NCBI GenBank assembly: GCA_963205275.1
Contig: CAUJIH010000027.1
Location: forward strand, 40,095 to 104,094
Direction: 5' to 3'
DNA from: Verrucomicrobiota bacterium
GTDB taxonomy: Bacteria > Verrucomicrobiota > Verrucomicrobiia > Verrucomicrobiales > DEV007
Length of the DNA: 64,000 nucleotides
The position numbers and the translations under genes were made by a program. Below, piece by piece: positions 9,994 to 18,175 of this stretch; position 1 is the stretch's first letter; every line of letters begins with the position of its first letter. The notes below the pieces were generated by a model that was not told the DNA's origin, searched no databases, and worked only from the letters and a program-made list of their open reading frames with translations.

Positions 9994-11462
9994 AAATTCC
10001 GGCATTCGTCGTGGCAGGTCAGCCGAATGATGGAAAGACAACGGTTGTCTCGACACTAACGGAGGATGATCAGATGAAAATTAGTCCGATCCCTGGCTCG
10101 ACACGGATGTGCCGTGGCTATTCGATGCGTGTGGATGGGCTAGATAAGGTCATCATTTACGATACGCCAGGATTTCAAAATACCGGTGCGGTCCTGGAAT
10201 GGACGCGAGAGCACAGCCGTGAATTTGTAAATCCGGCGCAGGCTTTCATTGATCAGCCAGAGCATCGAGAAGAGTTCCCGGATGACTGCGAAGTGCTGAG
10301 ACCGATCGCCGAGGGCGCGGCAGTGATCATGGTCGTGAATCCCGCCCTTCCTGTAATGCAGGATAACCGCTATCAGGCGGAGATTTTTCGCCTCTGTGGA
10401 GCGACGCGTGTTGGTCTGTTGAATATGAGAGCCGGGGCGCAGCCACAATATCTTGATGACTGGACGGATCTTCTGAAAAAGGAAATGAATACTTGGCAGA
10501 AGTTCGACGCCTGCGAGGCCGTGTTCACGGATCGTGTGGAGCTACTGAAAGTCTTTGCCACGGCGACTCCAGAGTGGAAGGAGCAGATGGATGAGGTGAT
10601 CGTCCTGCTGGAAGCCTCATGGAGAGAGCGTCTGGCCCAAGTGGCAGAGGGTGCGACTCGACGCCTGCGGAGTATCGTGCGCTATCGGACGACAGAGACG
10701 GTCTCTTCTGACGGAGAAAGTGAATTGCTGAAACAAAGACTGGAAAAAAGGGTGTGTGATGAGGTCAGGAAGATCGAGGAGGACTTTCGCAGCGAGATCT
10801 GTCGAATTTTTCGCCACAGTCAGAATCACTGGCAAGGAGGGGCGGAGCTGGATGTGGATATTTTCAGCGCGGACGTTTGGGAGCTTTTTGGGATGTCGAA
10901 GAACGGACTCATCATCGCCTCAGCCCTGACCGGTGCTGGAGCTGGTGCCCTGATTGATGTCGCGACAGGAGGTACATCTTTGGGGCTTGCTGCTCTCATC
11001 GGAGGAGCGATCGGGGGAGTCTCCGCTTTTATGGCTGCAGGGAGTGCTGTGCAGATGGAATTGCCAGAGCTTCGTCTAGGCCCCTTGCGAATTCCGCGCA
11101 AAAAAATCGGTGGACAGTCCGTGAAGGCAGGCATTCAGCGTCGATCTAAATTGCCAGGCATTTTGCTTGATCGGATGGTGGCCTATGCCGAGGATGCTGC
11201 GAGTTGGGCGCATGGACGGCGAGGGACTGAGCCTACCTTATCCGCGGAGCGGCGGAATCGGAGTTTTTGCAATGAGCTAGAACAGAGTCCACATCAAAGC
11301 GAAGCGGGAAAACTCCAAGCTCTGGTGGAGTTGTGGTACAGGACCCGAGAATCGTCAGTATTTATCGCCGGAGATCAGCAGCAGGCGATCCAAGAGAGCG
11401 AGCGCTGGCTGACAGATCGGATTGAGAGGCGGCTGCGCGAGAGGACGATGGGGAAGGGATGA
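9990..11462 (+). CDS. DUF3482-type GTPase (Era-like G domain)
   Basis: The ORF track opens at 9927, but the start at 9990 is preferred. It has a strong purine-rich Shine-Dalgarno (GGAGGGGGGAAG), overlaps the upstream stop as ATGA, and begins right before the G domain ([18 protein letters not shown]). The protein is 490 aa. G1 is GQPNDGKTT (residues 10-18) and G3 is DTPGF near residue 57. A canonical NKxD G4 motif is absent; the equivalent strand reads GLLNMRAG. A pair of Gly/Ala-rich hydrophobic segments near residues 305-355 could insert into the membrane. Partner of the DUF2868 protein upstream; biological role not established. It converges on holA with 8 bp between stops. Confidence 0.8.
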   Translation: MKIPAFVVAGQPNDGKTTVVSTLTEDDQMKISPIPGSTRMCRGYSMRVDGLDKVIIYDTPGFQNTGAVLEWTREHSREFVNPAQAFIDQPEHREEFPDDCEVLRPIAEGAAVIMVVNPALPVMQDNRYQAEIFRLCGATRVGLLNMRAGAQPQYLDDWTDLLKKEMNTWQKFDACEAVFTDRVELLKVFATATPEWKEQMDEVIVLLEASWRERLAQVAEGATRRLRSIVRYRTTETVSSDGESELLKQRLEKRVCDEVRKIEEDFRSEICRIFRHSQNHWQGGAELDVDIFSADVWELFGMSKNGLIIASALTGAGAGALIDVATGGTSLGLAALIGGAIGGVSAFMAAGSAVQMELPELRLGPLRIPRKKIGGQSVKAGIQRRSKLPGILLDRMVAYAEDAASWAHGRRGTEPTLSAERRNRSFCNELEQSPHQSEAGKLQALVELWYRTRESSVFIAGDQQQAIQESERWLTDRIERRLRERTMGKG

Positions 11463-11470
11463 GCGTCGTT

Positions 11471-12583
11471 CTATCGACGGGGAGTCTCGCCTCCTGTCAG
11501 AATTCGAGCCGCCAGCTGATGGAGAACCACTTTCGGATCTAGTGAGGTGGTCACGAGTCGCAGATTTGCTTCCAAACAAGCTTCAAAAGCGGATCGAAGA
11601 TGAGCTAGGGTGAATTTACTGGCTGCAGACGTAGCGAGGTGGAGAGGATAGAGATTCACCCCCCCGTCCTTTGATCGGGGGAGATGACTTGTTGCCTCGG
11701 GAGGCAGTGCTGCCATCTGCTGCTGGAAATCACGGTAGTTGTGACTCACAGAGAGCTTGTAGTGGTCCATCAGATCGCGGACATAGAGGAGGCTTCGCAC
11801 TTTGGGAACAATGGCCGCGAGAAGAATTGTGATCGGACTTTCTTCTTGGCGAAGTTGGAAGTCGATTAGTTTCAGGGCTAGAGGCAGATTCTGATTCGAG
11901 ATCGCCTCGCCGATATCGAAGATGAATCCCGTGTGGCTCTGTGAGACGATTGCATCGATATCATGATCGCTCACAGATTTCTCGGCGATGTAGAGAGACA
12001 GTTTCTCGAGTTCGGCATCAATAAAGCGAGTATCGGCTCCGACACGGAGGGTAAAACGCTCCAGAGCCGAACGAGAGAATTTTAAACCCAGTGCATTCGC
12101 TCGATCATTGACGTGTTGCATCACGGCTCGCTCCCAGCCTGATTTGGTTGCATCTAGGCGGTCGTGAACGGTGATCTTCGCGACTTTTCCCAGTCGCTTG
12201 TAAAAGGAGCGGCGCTTGTCGATGGCCGTGGCACTGAGGATAAAGGTGACATCGGGAGGCAACCCGCCTTCTAGGTAGTTCATCAGCGACTCCTGCGCAG
12301 ACACACTAGCTTCTGCTTTTCCAGTTTCCGTATCTCCGAAAAAGTTTGCTTCCTGAAGCCACACTACCTTGTCACCTCCGAAAAAGGGGAGTGTCCGAAT
12401 CGCCTCTAGAGTCCTGCCGATGATGGGACCGACTTGGCCTGCATTATCCGCTATTCCTGCGATGATCTCCAGCCCGAAATCGTTGTCCGCTGGAGCCAGT
12501 TGACGAGCCTGCTTCAGCGCGGATTCTTGGACCATAGCTTCGTCGGTGCCGACAAAGGCGTAGATTTGAGTTCGATTGGCCAT
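11471..12583 (-). CDS. holA: DNA polymerase III, delta subunit
   Basis: 370 aa, the normal length for HolA, the clamp-loader subunit that opens the beta sliding clamp. The N-terminal domain (IYAFVGTDEAMVQESA) is the nucleotide-binding-like fold without a functional P-loop. The middle contains the conserved helix with GADTRFIDAELEKLSLY, followed by the SHTGFIFDIGEAISNQ region and the C-terminal helical collar domain. It is convergent with the DUF3482 gene and divergent from the aspartate aminotransferase gene across a 333-bp spacer. No unusual features. Confidence 0.92.
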   Translation of the reverse strand: MANRTQIYAFVGTDEAMVQESALKQARQLAPADNDFGLEIIAGIADNAGQVGPIIGRTLEAIRTLPFFGGDKVVWLQEANFFGDTETGKAEASVSAQESLMNYLEGGLPPDVTFILSATAIDKRRSFYKRLGKVAKITVHDRLDATKSGWERAVMQHVNDRANALGLKFSRSALERFTLRVGADTRFIDAELEKLSLYIAEKSVSDHDIDAIVSQSHTGFIFDIGEAISNQNLPLALKLIDFQLRQEESPITILLAAIVPKVRSLLYVRDLMDHYKLSVSHNYRDFQQQMAALPPEATSHLPRSKDGGVNLYPLHLATSAASKFTLAHLRSAFEACLEANLRLVTTSLDPKVVLHQLAARILTGGETPRR

Positions 12584-12916
12584 GCGAGAGTCATACCTGT
12601 CATAGCGCGAGATGGACTGTCCTGCAAGATGAGGATTTGCGAGTGAAGAATTTCGGATTTCTCATCAGTGCGATCCTGAGAAGAAAATCCAAGCTGTCGT
12701 GGCATTTTGCTTGAATCCTGCTTCAAATCGGTTAGGGAGTCTGTCCGCATTGTTCACGGAGTTGCGGTCGAGCCATCACCAAGTTCCCGTTCATGCGGGA
12801 GATTTGTATGCAATAGGCCCGGTTCTCCCGGCCGCTCGGCCGCTTCTGATGAATCGCTCAGGAGCTTGAGTGATCGGAGGATTCGGAATCGAGAATCCCC
12901 ATCCCATCCACCAAAT
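12584..12916. promoter_or_regulatory. Divergent intergenic region holA / aspartate aminotransferase
   Basis: 333 bp without a gene I can support; the ORF-track N-terminal extension of the aminotransferase over this stretch has no family similarity. It must hold the promoters of holA (minus) and the aminotransferase (plus), but I cannot assign -35/-10 boxes with confidence. A 14-bp GC palindrome CGGCCGctCGGCCG sits at 12829-12842, about 75 bp before the aminotransferase ATG. Confidence 0.5.
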
Positions 12917-14083
12917 ATGAGTTTGATCGCCCAGAAGTTCGCCCAGATTAGTCCCTCCATCACGCTCTCTATTACGGCTCAGGCCCGAGAAATGAGAGAA
13001 CAAGGGCTGGATGTCGTCAGTTTCGGAGCCGGTGAGCCCGACTTCGATACCCCTCAGCACATTAAAGATGCAGCAGCTAATGCCCTTCAAGAAGGAAAGA
13101 CCAAATACACCAGCGTGATCGGAATTCCTGAACTGCGCAAGGCGATCGCGAATAAGCTGAAGACAGAGAACGGGCTAGACTACTCACCCAGCGAAATCTC
13201 CGTGAACTGTGGAGCGAAGCATTCCTGCTACAACGCGATCCTAGCCTGTGTCGATCCCGATGATGAGGTCATCATCCCCGCGCCTTATTGGACGAGCTAT
13301 CCAGAGATGGTCCGCTTGGTTGGTGCCGAGCCTTACGTGGTGGAGACCAAAAAGGAAAATAATTGGAAACTGACTCCCGAGGAATTCGAAAAGGCCATCG
13401 GCGGATCGACTCGAATGCTGATTCTCAACAGCCCAAACAATCCTACCGGGTCGGTGTATTCGAAGGAAGAGCTGGAAGCTCTGGTGGAAGTGGCCGCCTC
13501 TGAGGATATTTTGATTCTCTCTGATGAAATTTACGAAAAGCTGATCTACAACGAGAAAAAGCACGTTTCTACCGCCTCTGTCAGCGAGGAAGCGAGACGT
13601 CTCACGATTACGATCAACGGATTCAGCAAGGCATACTCCATGACTGGTTGGCGATTGGGCTATACCGCCGCTCCTGCGGAGATCGCCGAGGCGATTGATA
13701 CACTCCAGAGTCATACCACATCGAACGCTACTACCTTCGCCCAATACGGAGCACTGGCGGCCCTCCAAGGTGATCAGGGATTCGTGCAGGAGATGGTTGA
13801 AGAGTATGATATGCGTCGTCAATACATGATGAGTCGCCTATTGAAAATCCGGAACATCGATGTGATCGAGCCGGAAGGGGCTTTCTACTTCCTAGTTGAT
13901 ACCACCAAGATGGGACTTAGTTCCGTCAATTTGGCAGAGAAGTTACTTTCTCGCTATCACGTGGCTGCCGTGCCTGGCCGTGCCTTCGGACACGATCACT
14001 CGATTCGCTTCAGCTATGCGACGAGCCTAGAAGTAATCAAGAAGGGATTGGATCGCTTCGAGGAATTCTGCCACGCGCACTGA
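12917..14083 (+). CDS. Aspartate aminotransferase (class I/II, Ib-type)
   Basis: PLP-dependent transaminase of the bacterial Ib aspartate/prephenate aminotransferase group. The ORF track starts at 12707, but the family N-terminus is at the internal ATG at 12917 (MSLIAQKFAQISPSITLSIT), giving 388 aa, the usual length. Seen in sequence: the substrate-binding FGAGEPDFDTP block, NSPNNPTG, the LSDEIYEKL motif, and the PLP-lysine motif NGFSKAYSMTGWRLGY. The conserved arginine that binds the substrate alpha-carboxylate lies in the C-terminal IRFSYA block. Neighbours suhB-like and ispF follow within about 20 bp, so a three-gene run is likely. It interconverts aspartate and oxaloacetate, which fits the nearby aspartate-consuming nadB. 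Confidence 0.93.
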   Translation: MSLIAQKFAQISPSITLSITAQAREMREQGLDVVSFGAGEPDFDTPQHIKDAAANALQEGKTKYTSVIGIPELRKAIANKLKTENGLDYSPSEISVNCGAKHSCYNAILACVDPDDEVIIPAPYWTSYPEMVRLVGAEPYVVETKKENNWKLTPEEFEKAIGGSTRMLILNSPNNPTGSVYSKEELEALVEVAASEDILILSDEIYEKLIYNEKKHVSTASVSEEARRLTITINGFSKAYSMTGWRLGYTAAPAEIAEAIDTLQSHTTSNATTFAQYGALAALQGDQGFVQEMVEEYDMRRQYMMSRLLKIRNIDVIEPEGAFYFLVDTTKMGLSSVNLAEKLLSRYHVAAVPGRAFGHDHSIRFSYATSLEVIKKGLDRFEEFCHAH

Positions 14084-14105
14084 GAACCCGAGCGGGGGCT
14101 TTGCC

Positions 14106-14858
14106 ATGTCACCGGAACTTGAATTGGCCTGCTCTGCTGCCAGAGAGGCGGGAGAGCTCTTGCGGACACACTTCGGGAAGCCGCTCGAAGTCGATGTGTT
14201 GAAAGCGCACGACATCAAGCTGGCGTTGGATGTGGAGAGTCAAAAGCTGATCGAGGGTCGCATCCTATCCGCTTTCCCAGGGCATGCGATCTTTGGCGAG
14301 GAGGGCGTGGCGGGGGATTCGAGCAGTGATCAGCAGTGGATCGTCGATCCGATCGACGGAACGGTGAACTACTACTATGGCATTCCCCATTTCTGCATTT
14401 CCATCGCCTTGCGCCAAGGAGACAAGTTAGCTCTCGGGGTGATTTACGATCCGATAATGGACGAAATGTTCGTCGCCGATTTTGAAGGTCCAGCCACGCG
14501 AAACGGCGAGCCGATGTATTCCAGTCAGCGAACTGAATTGAGTGAGGCGATCGTCACGGTCGGATTTTCTAAGTCGCCCGAGTCCATCGAATCCGGTCTG
14601 GCTCGCTACCGAGTGATCGCGCCTCGCGTGAGGAAAATGCGTATGATGGGGAGCGCCGCGCTCGCGATGGCCTACATCGCCTGTGGCCGATTGGATGCGT
14701 ATATTGAGGAGAGAATCAGCCTCTGGGACATCGCAGCGGGGCAGGTTCTGCTCGAAAGAGCCGGTGGAACGTCGATTCTGACTCCGACCAATGAAAAGGA
14801 AGGGGCGTTTTCGATCATCGCCAGCAACGGAAAGATTTCCTTCGACGGACTGCTTTGA
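14106..14858 (+). CDS. suhB: Inositol monophosphatase family protein
   Basis: 250-aa Mg2+-dependent sugar-phosphate phosphatase of the FIG superfamily. The metal-binding signatures are intact: FGEEGV, VDPIDGTVNYYYGIPHF (motif A, DPIDGT) and SLWDIAAGQVLLERAGG (motif B, WDxAAG). Family members dephosphorylate inositol-1-phosphate and related substrates; the precise substrate here is unknown. It begins 22 bp after the aminotransferase stop, and its TGA overlaps the TTG that could start ispF, so translation of the two is probably coupled. Confidence 0.88.
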   Translation: MSPELELACSAAREAGELLRTHFGKPLEVDVLKAHDIKLALDVESQKLIEGRILSAFPGHAIFGEEGVAGDSSSDQQWIVDPIDGTVNYYYGIPHFCISIALRQGDKLALGVIYDPIMDEMFVADFEGPATRNGEPMYSSQRTELSEAIVTVGFSKSPESIESGLARYRVIAPRVRKMRMMGSAALAMAYIACGRLDAYIEERISLWDIAAGQVLLERAGGTSILTPTNEKEGAFSIIASNGKISFDGLL

Positions 14859-14863
14859 AGATC

Positions 14864-15346
14864 ATGCGATACCGATCCGGCATAGGTTATGATGTCCACG
14901 CTTTCGCAGAAGGCCGGCCTCTGGTAATCGGCGGCGTAACGATTCCGCACATTCGAGGTCTGTCTGGGCATTCGGATGCCGACGTGTTGAGTCACGCCAT
15001 CGCCGATGCGGTCCTCGGAGCGATCGGTGAGCGTGATATCGGATATTGGTTTCCTCCGTCCGATGATAGCATCGAGGGGATCAGTAGTTTAGTTATTTTG
15101 CAAAAGGCAGCCGAATTGGTCGCCGCCCAGGGCGGAGTGATCGAGAACGTGGACAGCAGCCTGATCGCTGAAGAGCCGAAGATGATGCCCCACGTTCCGA
15201 TGATGAAAGAGAAAATTGCCGCAGCGCTCGGAATTACTGCCGATGCGGTTGGAATCAAGGCGACGACCAATGAAGCGATGGGCTTCGTGGGACGGAAGGA
15301 AGGAATTGCCGCGACGGCGGTAGCGTCGATCCGACTCCCGGAGTGA
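14864..15346 (+). CDS. ispF: 2-C-methyl-D-erythritol 2,4-cyclodiphosphate synthase
   Basis: MEP-pathway enzyme that forms the cyclic diphosphate intermediate of isoprenoid synthesis. The zinc ligands and active-site blocks are visible: GYDVHAF near the N-terminus, LSGHSDADVLSHAIADA, and the C-terminal TTNEAMGFVGRKEGIAATAV. From this ATG the protein is 160 aa, normal for IspF. An upstream TTG at 14855 (ORF-track start) would add three residues and overlap the suhB stop; the ATG gives the standard N-terminus. ispD is not adjacent. Confidence 0.95.
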   Translation: MRYRSGIGYDVHAFAEGRPLVIGGVTIPHIRGLSGHSDADVLSHAIADAVLGAIGERDIGYWFPPSDDSIEGISSLVILQKAAELVAAQGGVIENVDSSLIAEEPKMMPHVPMMKEKIAAALGITADAVGIKATTNEAMGFVGRKEGIAATAVASIRLPE

Positions 15347-15453
15347 TGGGTGAGGCAAAGGTTGATGTTCAGGGTAGAGTGAACAGGTGACACATTCTCC
15401 GACAAAGAGACGCTATTTACAGACTACGTCTCGATAGAATTCCCGTTTACACA

Positions 15454-17085
15454 GTGCCTCCCACGGAGTACAGCAGTCCTGTGAGAACCTATGACTTTAT
15501 TGTCGTCGGCAGCGGAATCTCGGGTCTGAGCTTCGCTTTGCGAGCGGCTCAACACGGGCGCGTAGCTGTCATTACCAAACGGGATGCAGGGAGCGCCAAT
15601 ACGACTTGGGCGCAGGGTGGTATCGCGTGCGTGCAGAGCGATGATGACTCCTTCGACAAGCACGTTGCGGATACCCTAGATGCCGGAGCGGGACTCTGTC
15701 CTGAACCAATAGTCCGCCAGATCGTCAGCGAGGGACCACAGGCCATTCAGGAGCTGATCGATTGGGGGGTGCATTTCGATGGGACAGTTTCAGATACTGG
15801 AGAAGAGATGATTGAACTCGGACGCGAGGGAGGGCATACCGCCCGACGGATTCTTCATCACAAGGACACGACGGGACGTGAGATCGAGCAGAGCCTGTTG
15901 GCTCGTGTTCGCGAAGATCCGAGAATCGACCTGTTGGAGTATCACTTTGCTATCGATCTGATCACAACGGCTCGGGTGGCTCCGAATTCGCCGCTGCGTT
16001 GTGTGGGGCTATATGTGCTGGATGAAAAGGCGGATGAGGTGCTCACTCTGCGCTCAGATCGAATTCTGCTTTGTACTGGTGGCAGTGGGCGCGTCTATCT
16101 CTACACGACCAATCCCGATGTCGCGACGGGTGACGGTGTCGCGATGGCCTGGCGTGCCGGATGCGAGATTGCGAACATGGAGTTCATCCAGTTTCATCCG
16201 ACCTGTTTGTATCATCGAGAAATTAAGTCATTCCTGATCACTGAGGCGATGCGCGGGGAGGGAGCTGAGCTGGTGGATCGGGATGGAATACGGTTCATGC
16301 CGGAATATGATCCTCGCGGTTCGTTGGCGCCCCGCGATATCGTGGCTCGTGCGATTGATCATGAACTGAAACGGACGGGAGCCAGTTGCGTGTATCTGGA
16401 TATTACACATAAACCGGCAGAGTTCGTGAAGGATCGCTTTCCGTATATCTATGAGAGGTGTCTGACGGGAGGGATTGACATCACAAAAGATCGTATTCCC
16501 GTGGTGCCTGCGGCGCATTATCAGTGTGGCGGAGTGCGGACGGACGTGAACGGGGCCACTTCATTGCCCGGCTTGTGGGCGGTGGGGGAAGTCGCGTGCA
16601 CGGGCCTGCATGGAGCCAATCGACTGGCGAGCAATTCGCTGCTCGAGGGGGTGGTGGTGTCTGCCCGAGCACTTCACGACTGTCTGGAAAAGAGTCCTCG
16701 GATCGGAGAGGCGGAAGAAATTGTGCTTCCGAGGTGGGAATCTGGTGATGCTTCAGATGTGGATGAACTGGTGGTGATCTATCACAACTGGGATGAGATC
16801 CGGCATCTGATGTGGGATTACGTCTCCATCGTGCGCACAGACAAGCGACTGCATCGGGCGGCGACACGCTTGCAAAATTTACGTCAAGAGATCCAGGAGT
16901 TTTATTGGGATTTCCATGTAACTCCAGAGCTTCTGGAGCTGCGGAATCTCGTGGAAACTGCGAGTCTGATCGTGGAATCGGCGACGCGACGAAAGGAAAG
17001 TCGCGGTTTGCACTACACGCTGGATTATCCGGAGCGGGATGACGTGAATTGGCGGGTAGATACAGTACTGCGGAAGCAGGGGTAG
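15454..17085 (+). CDS. nadB: L-aspartate oxidase
   Basis: FAD-dependent oxidase converting aspartate to iminoaspartate, the first step of de novo NAD synthesis. FAD-binding GxGxxG motif IVVGSGISGLSFAL is near residue 15, followed by TTWAQGGIA, the active-site EFIQFHPT and TEAMRGEGA blocks, HYQCGGVRTD, and GLHGANRLASNSLLEG. The C-terminal helical domain of the succinate dehydrogenase/NadB family is complete. Length 543 aa is normal. The start is GTG at 15454; a second in-frame GTG nine codons on is possible. nadA and nadC are not in the window. An exact palindromic duplication follows 15 bp after the stop. Confidence 0.95.
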   Translation: MPPTEYSSPVRTYDFIVVGSGISGLSFALRAAQHGRVAVITKRDAGSANTTWAQGGIACVQSDDDSFDKHVADTLDAGAGLCPEPIVRQIVSEGPQAIQELIDWGVHFDGTVSDTGEEMIELGREGGHTARRILHHKDTTGREIEQSLLARVREDPRIDLLEYHFAIDLITTARVAPNSPLRCVGLYVLDEKADEVLTLRSDRILLCTGGSGRVYLYTTNPDVATGDGVAMAWRAGCEIANMEFIQFHPTCLYHREIKSFLITEAMRGEGAELVDRDGIRFMPEYDPRGSLAPRDIVARAIDHELKRTGASCVYLDITHKPAEFVKDRFPYIYERCLTGGIDITKDRIPVVPAAHYQCGGVRTDVNGATSLPGLWAVGEVACTGLHGANRLASNSLLEGVVVSARALHDCLEKSPRIGEAEEIVLPRWESGDASDVDELVVIYHNWDEIRHLMWDYVSIVRTDKRLHRAATRLQNLRQEIQEFYWDFHVTPELLELRNLVETASLIVESATRRKESRGLHYTLDYPERDDVNWRVDTVLRKQG

Positions 17086-17100
17086 GCGAGCTTTTCGCTG

Positions 17101-17264
17101 GTAGCACAGACAATCGTGTCTGTGGTCTCGTATGGAAAGACTCAGACAGGATTGTCTGAGCCACATTGGCTACACTGGTGCGCGGATGTCGAAGTCAGTG
17201 TAGCACAGACAATCGTGTCTGTGGTCTCGTATGGAAAGACTCAGACAGGATTGTCTGAGCCACA
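17101..17264. repeat. Exact 65-bp direct duplication, each unit made of two palindromes
   Basis: Two identical 65-bp units at 17101-17165 and 17200-17264, separated by 34 bp of unrelated sequence. Each unit contains two perfect hairpins: CACAGACAatcgTGTCTGTG and CTCAGACAggatTGTCTGAG, 8-bp stems with 4-base loops, joined by GTCTCGTATGGAAAGA-like sequence. The core CAGACA/TGTCTG is common to both hairpins. The element lies between nadB (plus) and a minus-strand gene, so it is at a convergent gene end. The layout resembles REP/BIME-type elements moved in trans by REP-associated transposases; no such transposase is in the window. Confidence 0.92.
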
Positions 17265-17321
17265 CTTGCCACAGGCAGAGCAAATGAATCCCTTACGCCG
17301 ATGCCACTCGAACTAGACCGA

Positions 17322-18056
17322 TCAGCGGGTTTGGCCCACCACATTCGGGCGTTTCTCCGGAATCGGCGAGGGATTTTCGTGACTGAGCAAGCCATCCCGT
17401 CGCCAGACGGCCTGAGTGCGGAGTGATCCGTCGGGCCGGGAATATGATTGGCTCTGGATGAGTCGGTAGCCTTCGCCTTGGAGAGCGGCACCCTCTTTTG
17501 CAAAATCTGCCTCCGTTAGATCGATTCGGTGTTGCCATTCGAACTCGTGTGATCGCTCCATCTGCCCCAGCGCGATGCGATATTCCACATCGCCACGATC
17601 CCAGCGTCCTTCCACTGCTCGGATCCAATGCCCCGCGTCCCAATAGCTCACTGTATTGCCACGATTCTTTTGCAAAATGTAAGTGCGCAGGGCGAGCTGA
17701 GACATCCACGGAGTAAAATCCGCCTCTGTGGGGGGAAGGATCGCGACGGGGGGGACGGCGATCTCGGGAAGCTCTTCCGGAGAACTTATGGATCGTGTCA
17801 GATCAGATTCTGACGATTTTTCTTTGCTCGAGGACGGTGCCGACGCGTTCGCAGCAGCTTCGTTTTGCGAGGCGACGGTCACGGTCGTTGCCTCGCTCGC
17901 TACCGTCGGCTCCTGCTGCCAATAACGAAAATAGAGCAAGGCCATTCCCAGCATCGTCGCACCCATCAGCAGAGGCATGACTACGGGAGAACCCGAACTC
18001 TGCGGGGTGTGATAATAGCTATCGCGAATATAGGAAATGGGGAGTCGATCACGCAA
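17322..18056 (-). CDS. Hypothetical single-pass membrane protein
   Basis: 244 aa, not recognised. A short cytoplasmic N-terminus is followed by one membrane helix (about residues 26-46, VVMPLLMGATMLGMALLYF), then a low-complexity Ala/Ser/Thr/Glu linker with prolines (about 50-100). After that comes a folded-looking domain of about 130 aa containing FTPWMSQLALRTYIL, VSYWDAGHWIRAVEGRW and EGYRLIQSQSYSRPDG. The topology suggests a periplasmic or extracytoplasmic C-terminal domain on a flexible stalk. It begins next to an AT-rich spacer with a 13-bp inverted repeat. The function is unknown; the ORF is long enough and structured enough to be real. Confidence 0.7.
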   Translation of the reverse strand: MRDRLPISYIRDSYYHTPQSSGSPVVMPLLMGATMLGMALLYFRYWQQEPTVASEATTVTVASQNEAAANASAPSSSKEKSSESDLTRSISSPEELPEIAVPPVAILPPTEADFTPWMSQLALRTYILQKNRGNTVSYWDAGHWIRAVEGRWDRGDVEYRIALGQMERSHEFEWQHRIDLTEADFAKEGAALQGEGYRLIQSQSYSRPDGSLRTQAVWRRDGLLSHENPSPIPEKRPNVVGQTR

Positions 18057-18059
18057 ATT

Positions 18060-18102
18060 TTAAATCTAGGTAGTTACGTTATTCATAAATACCTAGATTT
18101 AA
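18060..18102. promoter_or_regulatory. 13-bp perfect inverted repeat in AT-rich spacer
   Basis: TTAAATCTAGGTA (18060-18072) and its exact reverse complement TACCTAGATTTAA (18090-18102), separated by 17 bases. The right arm is 74 bp past the stop of the upstream DUF1501 gene, and the left arm is 4 bp from the start of the hypothetical membrane protein gene (both minus strand). The stem is AT-rich and no T-run follows, so an operator or mRNA-leader structure is more likely than an intrinsic terminator. The surrounding 120 bp are much more AT-rich than the flanking genes. Confidence 0.6.
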
Positions 18103-18175
18103 TAAAATTCACAAATTGAAATCTTGAAATTTTAAAAAGTATCAATTTTGATCTTTCTTCGCTCGAAAATCGAAC

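Noticed and set aside
16481-17164. 227-aa minus-strand ORF inside nadB
   Set aside because: Antisense shadow of nadB; its first residues are translated palindromic repeat.
17101-17264. Possible CRISPR-like repeat array
   Set aside because: Only two units, each a double palindrome of 65 bp, with one 34-bp spacer and no cas gene nearby.
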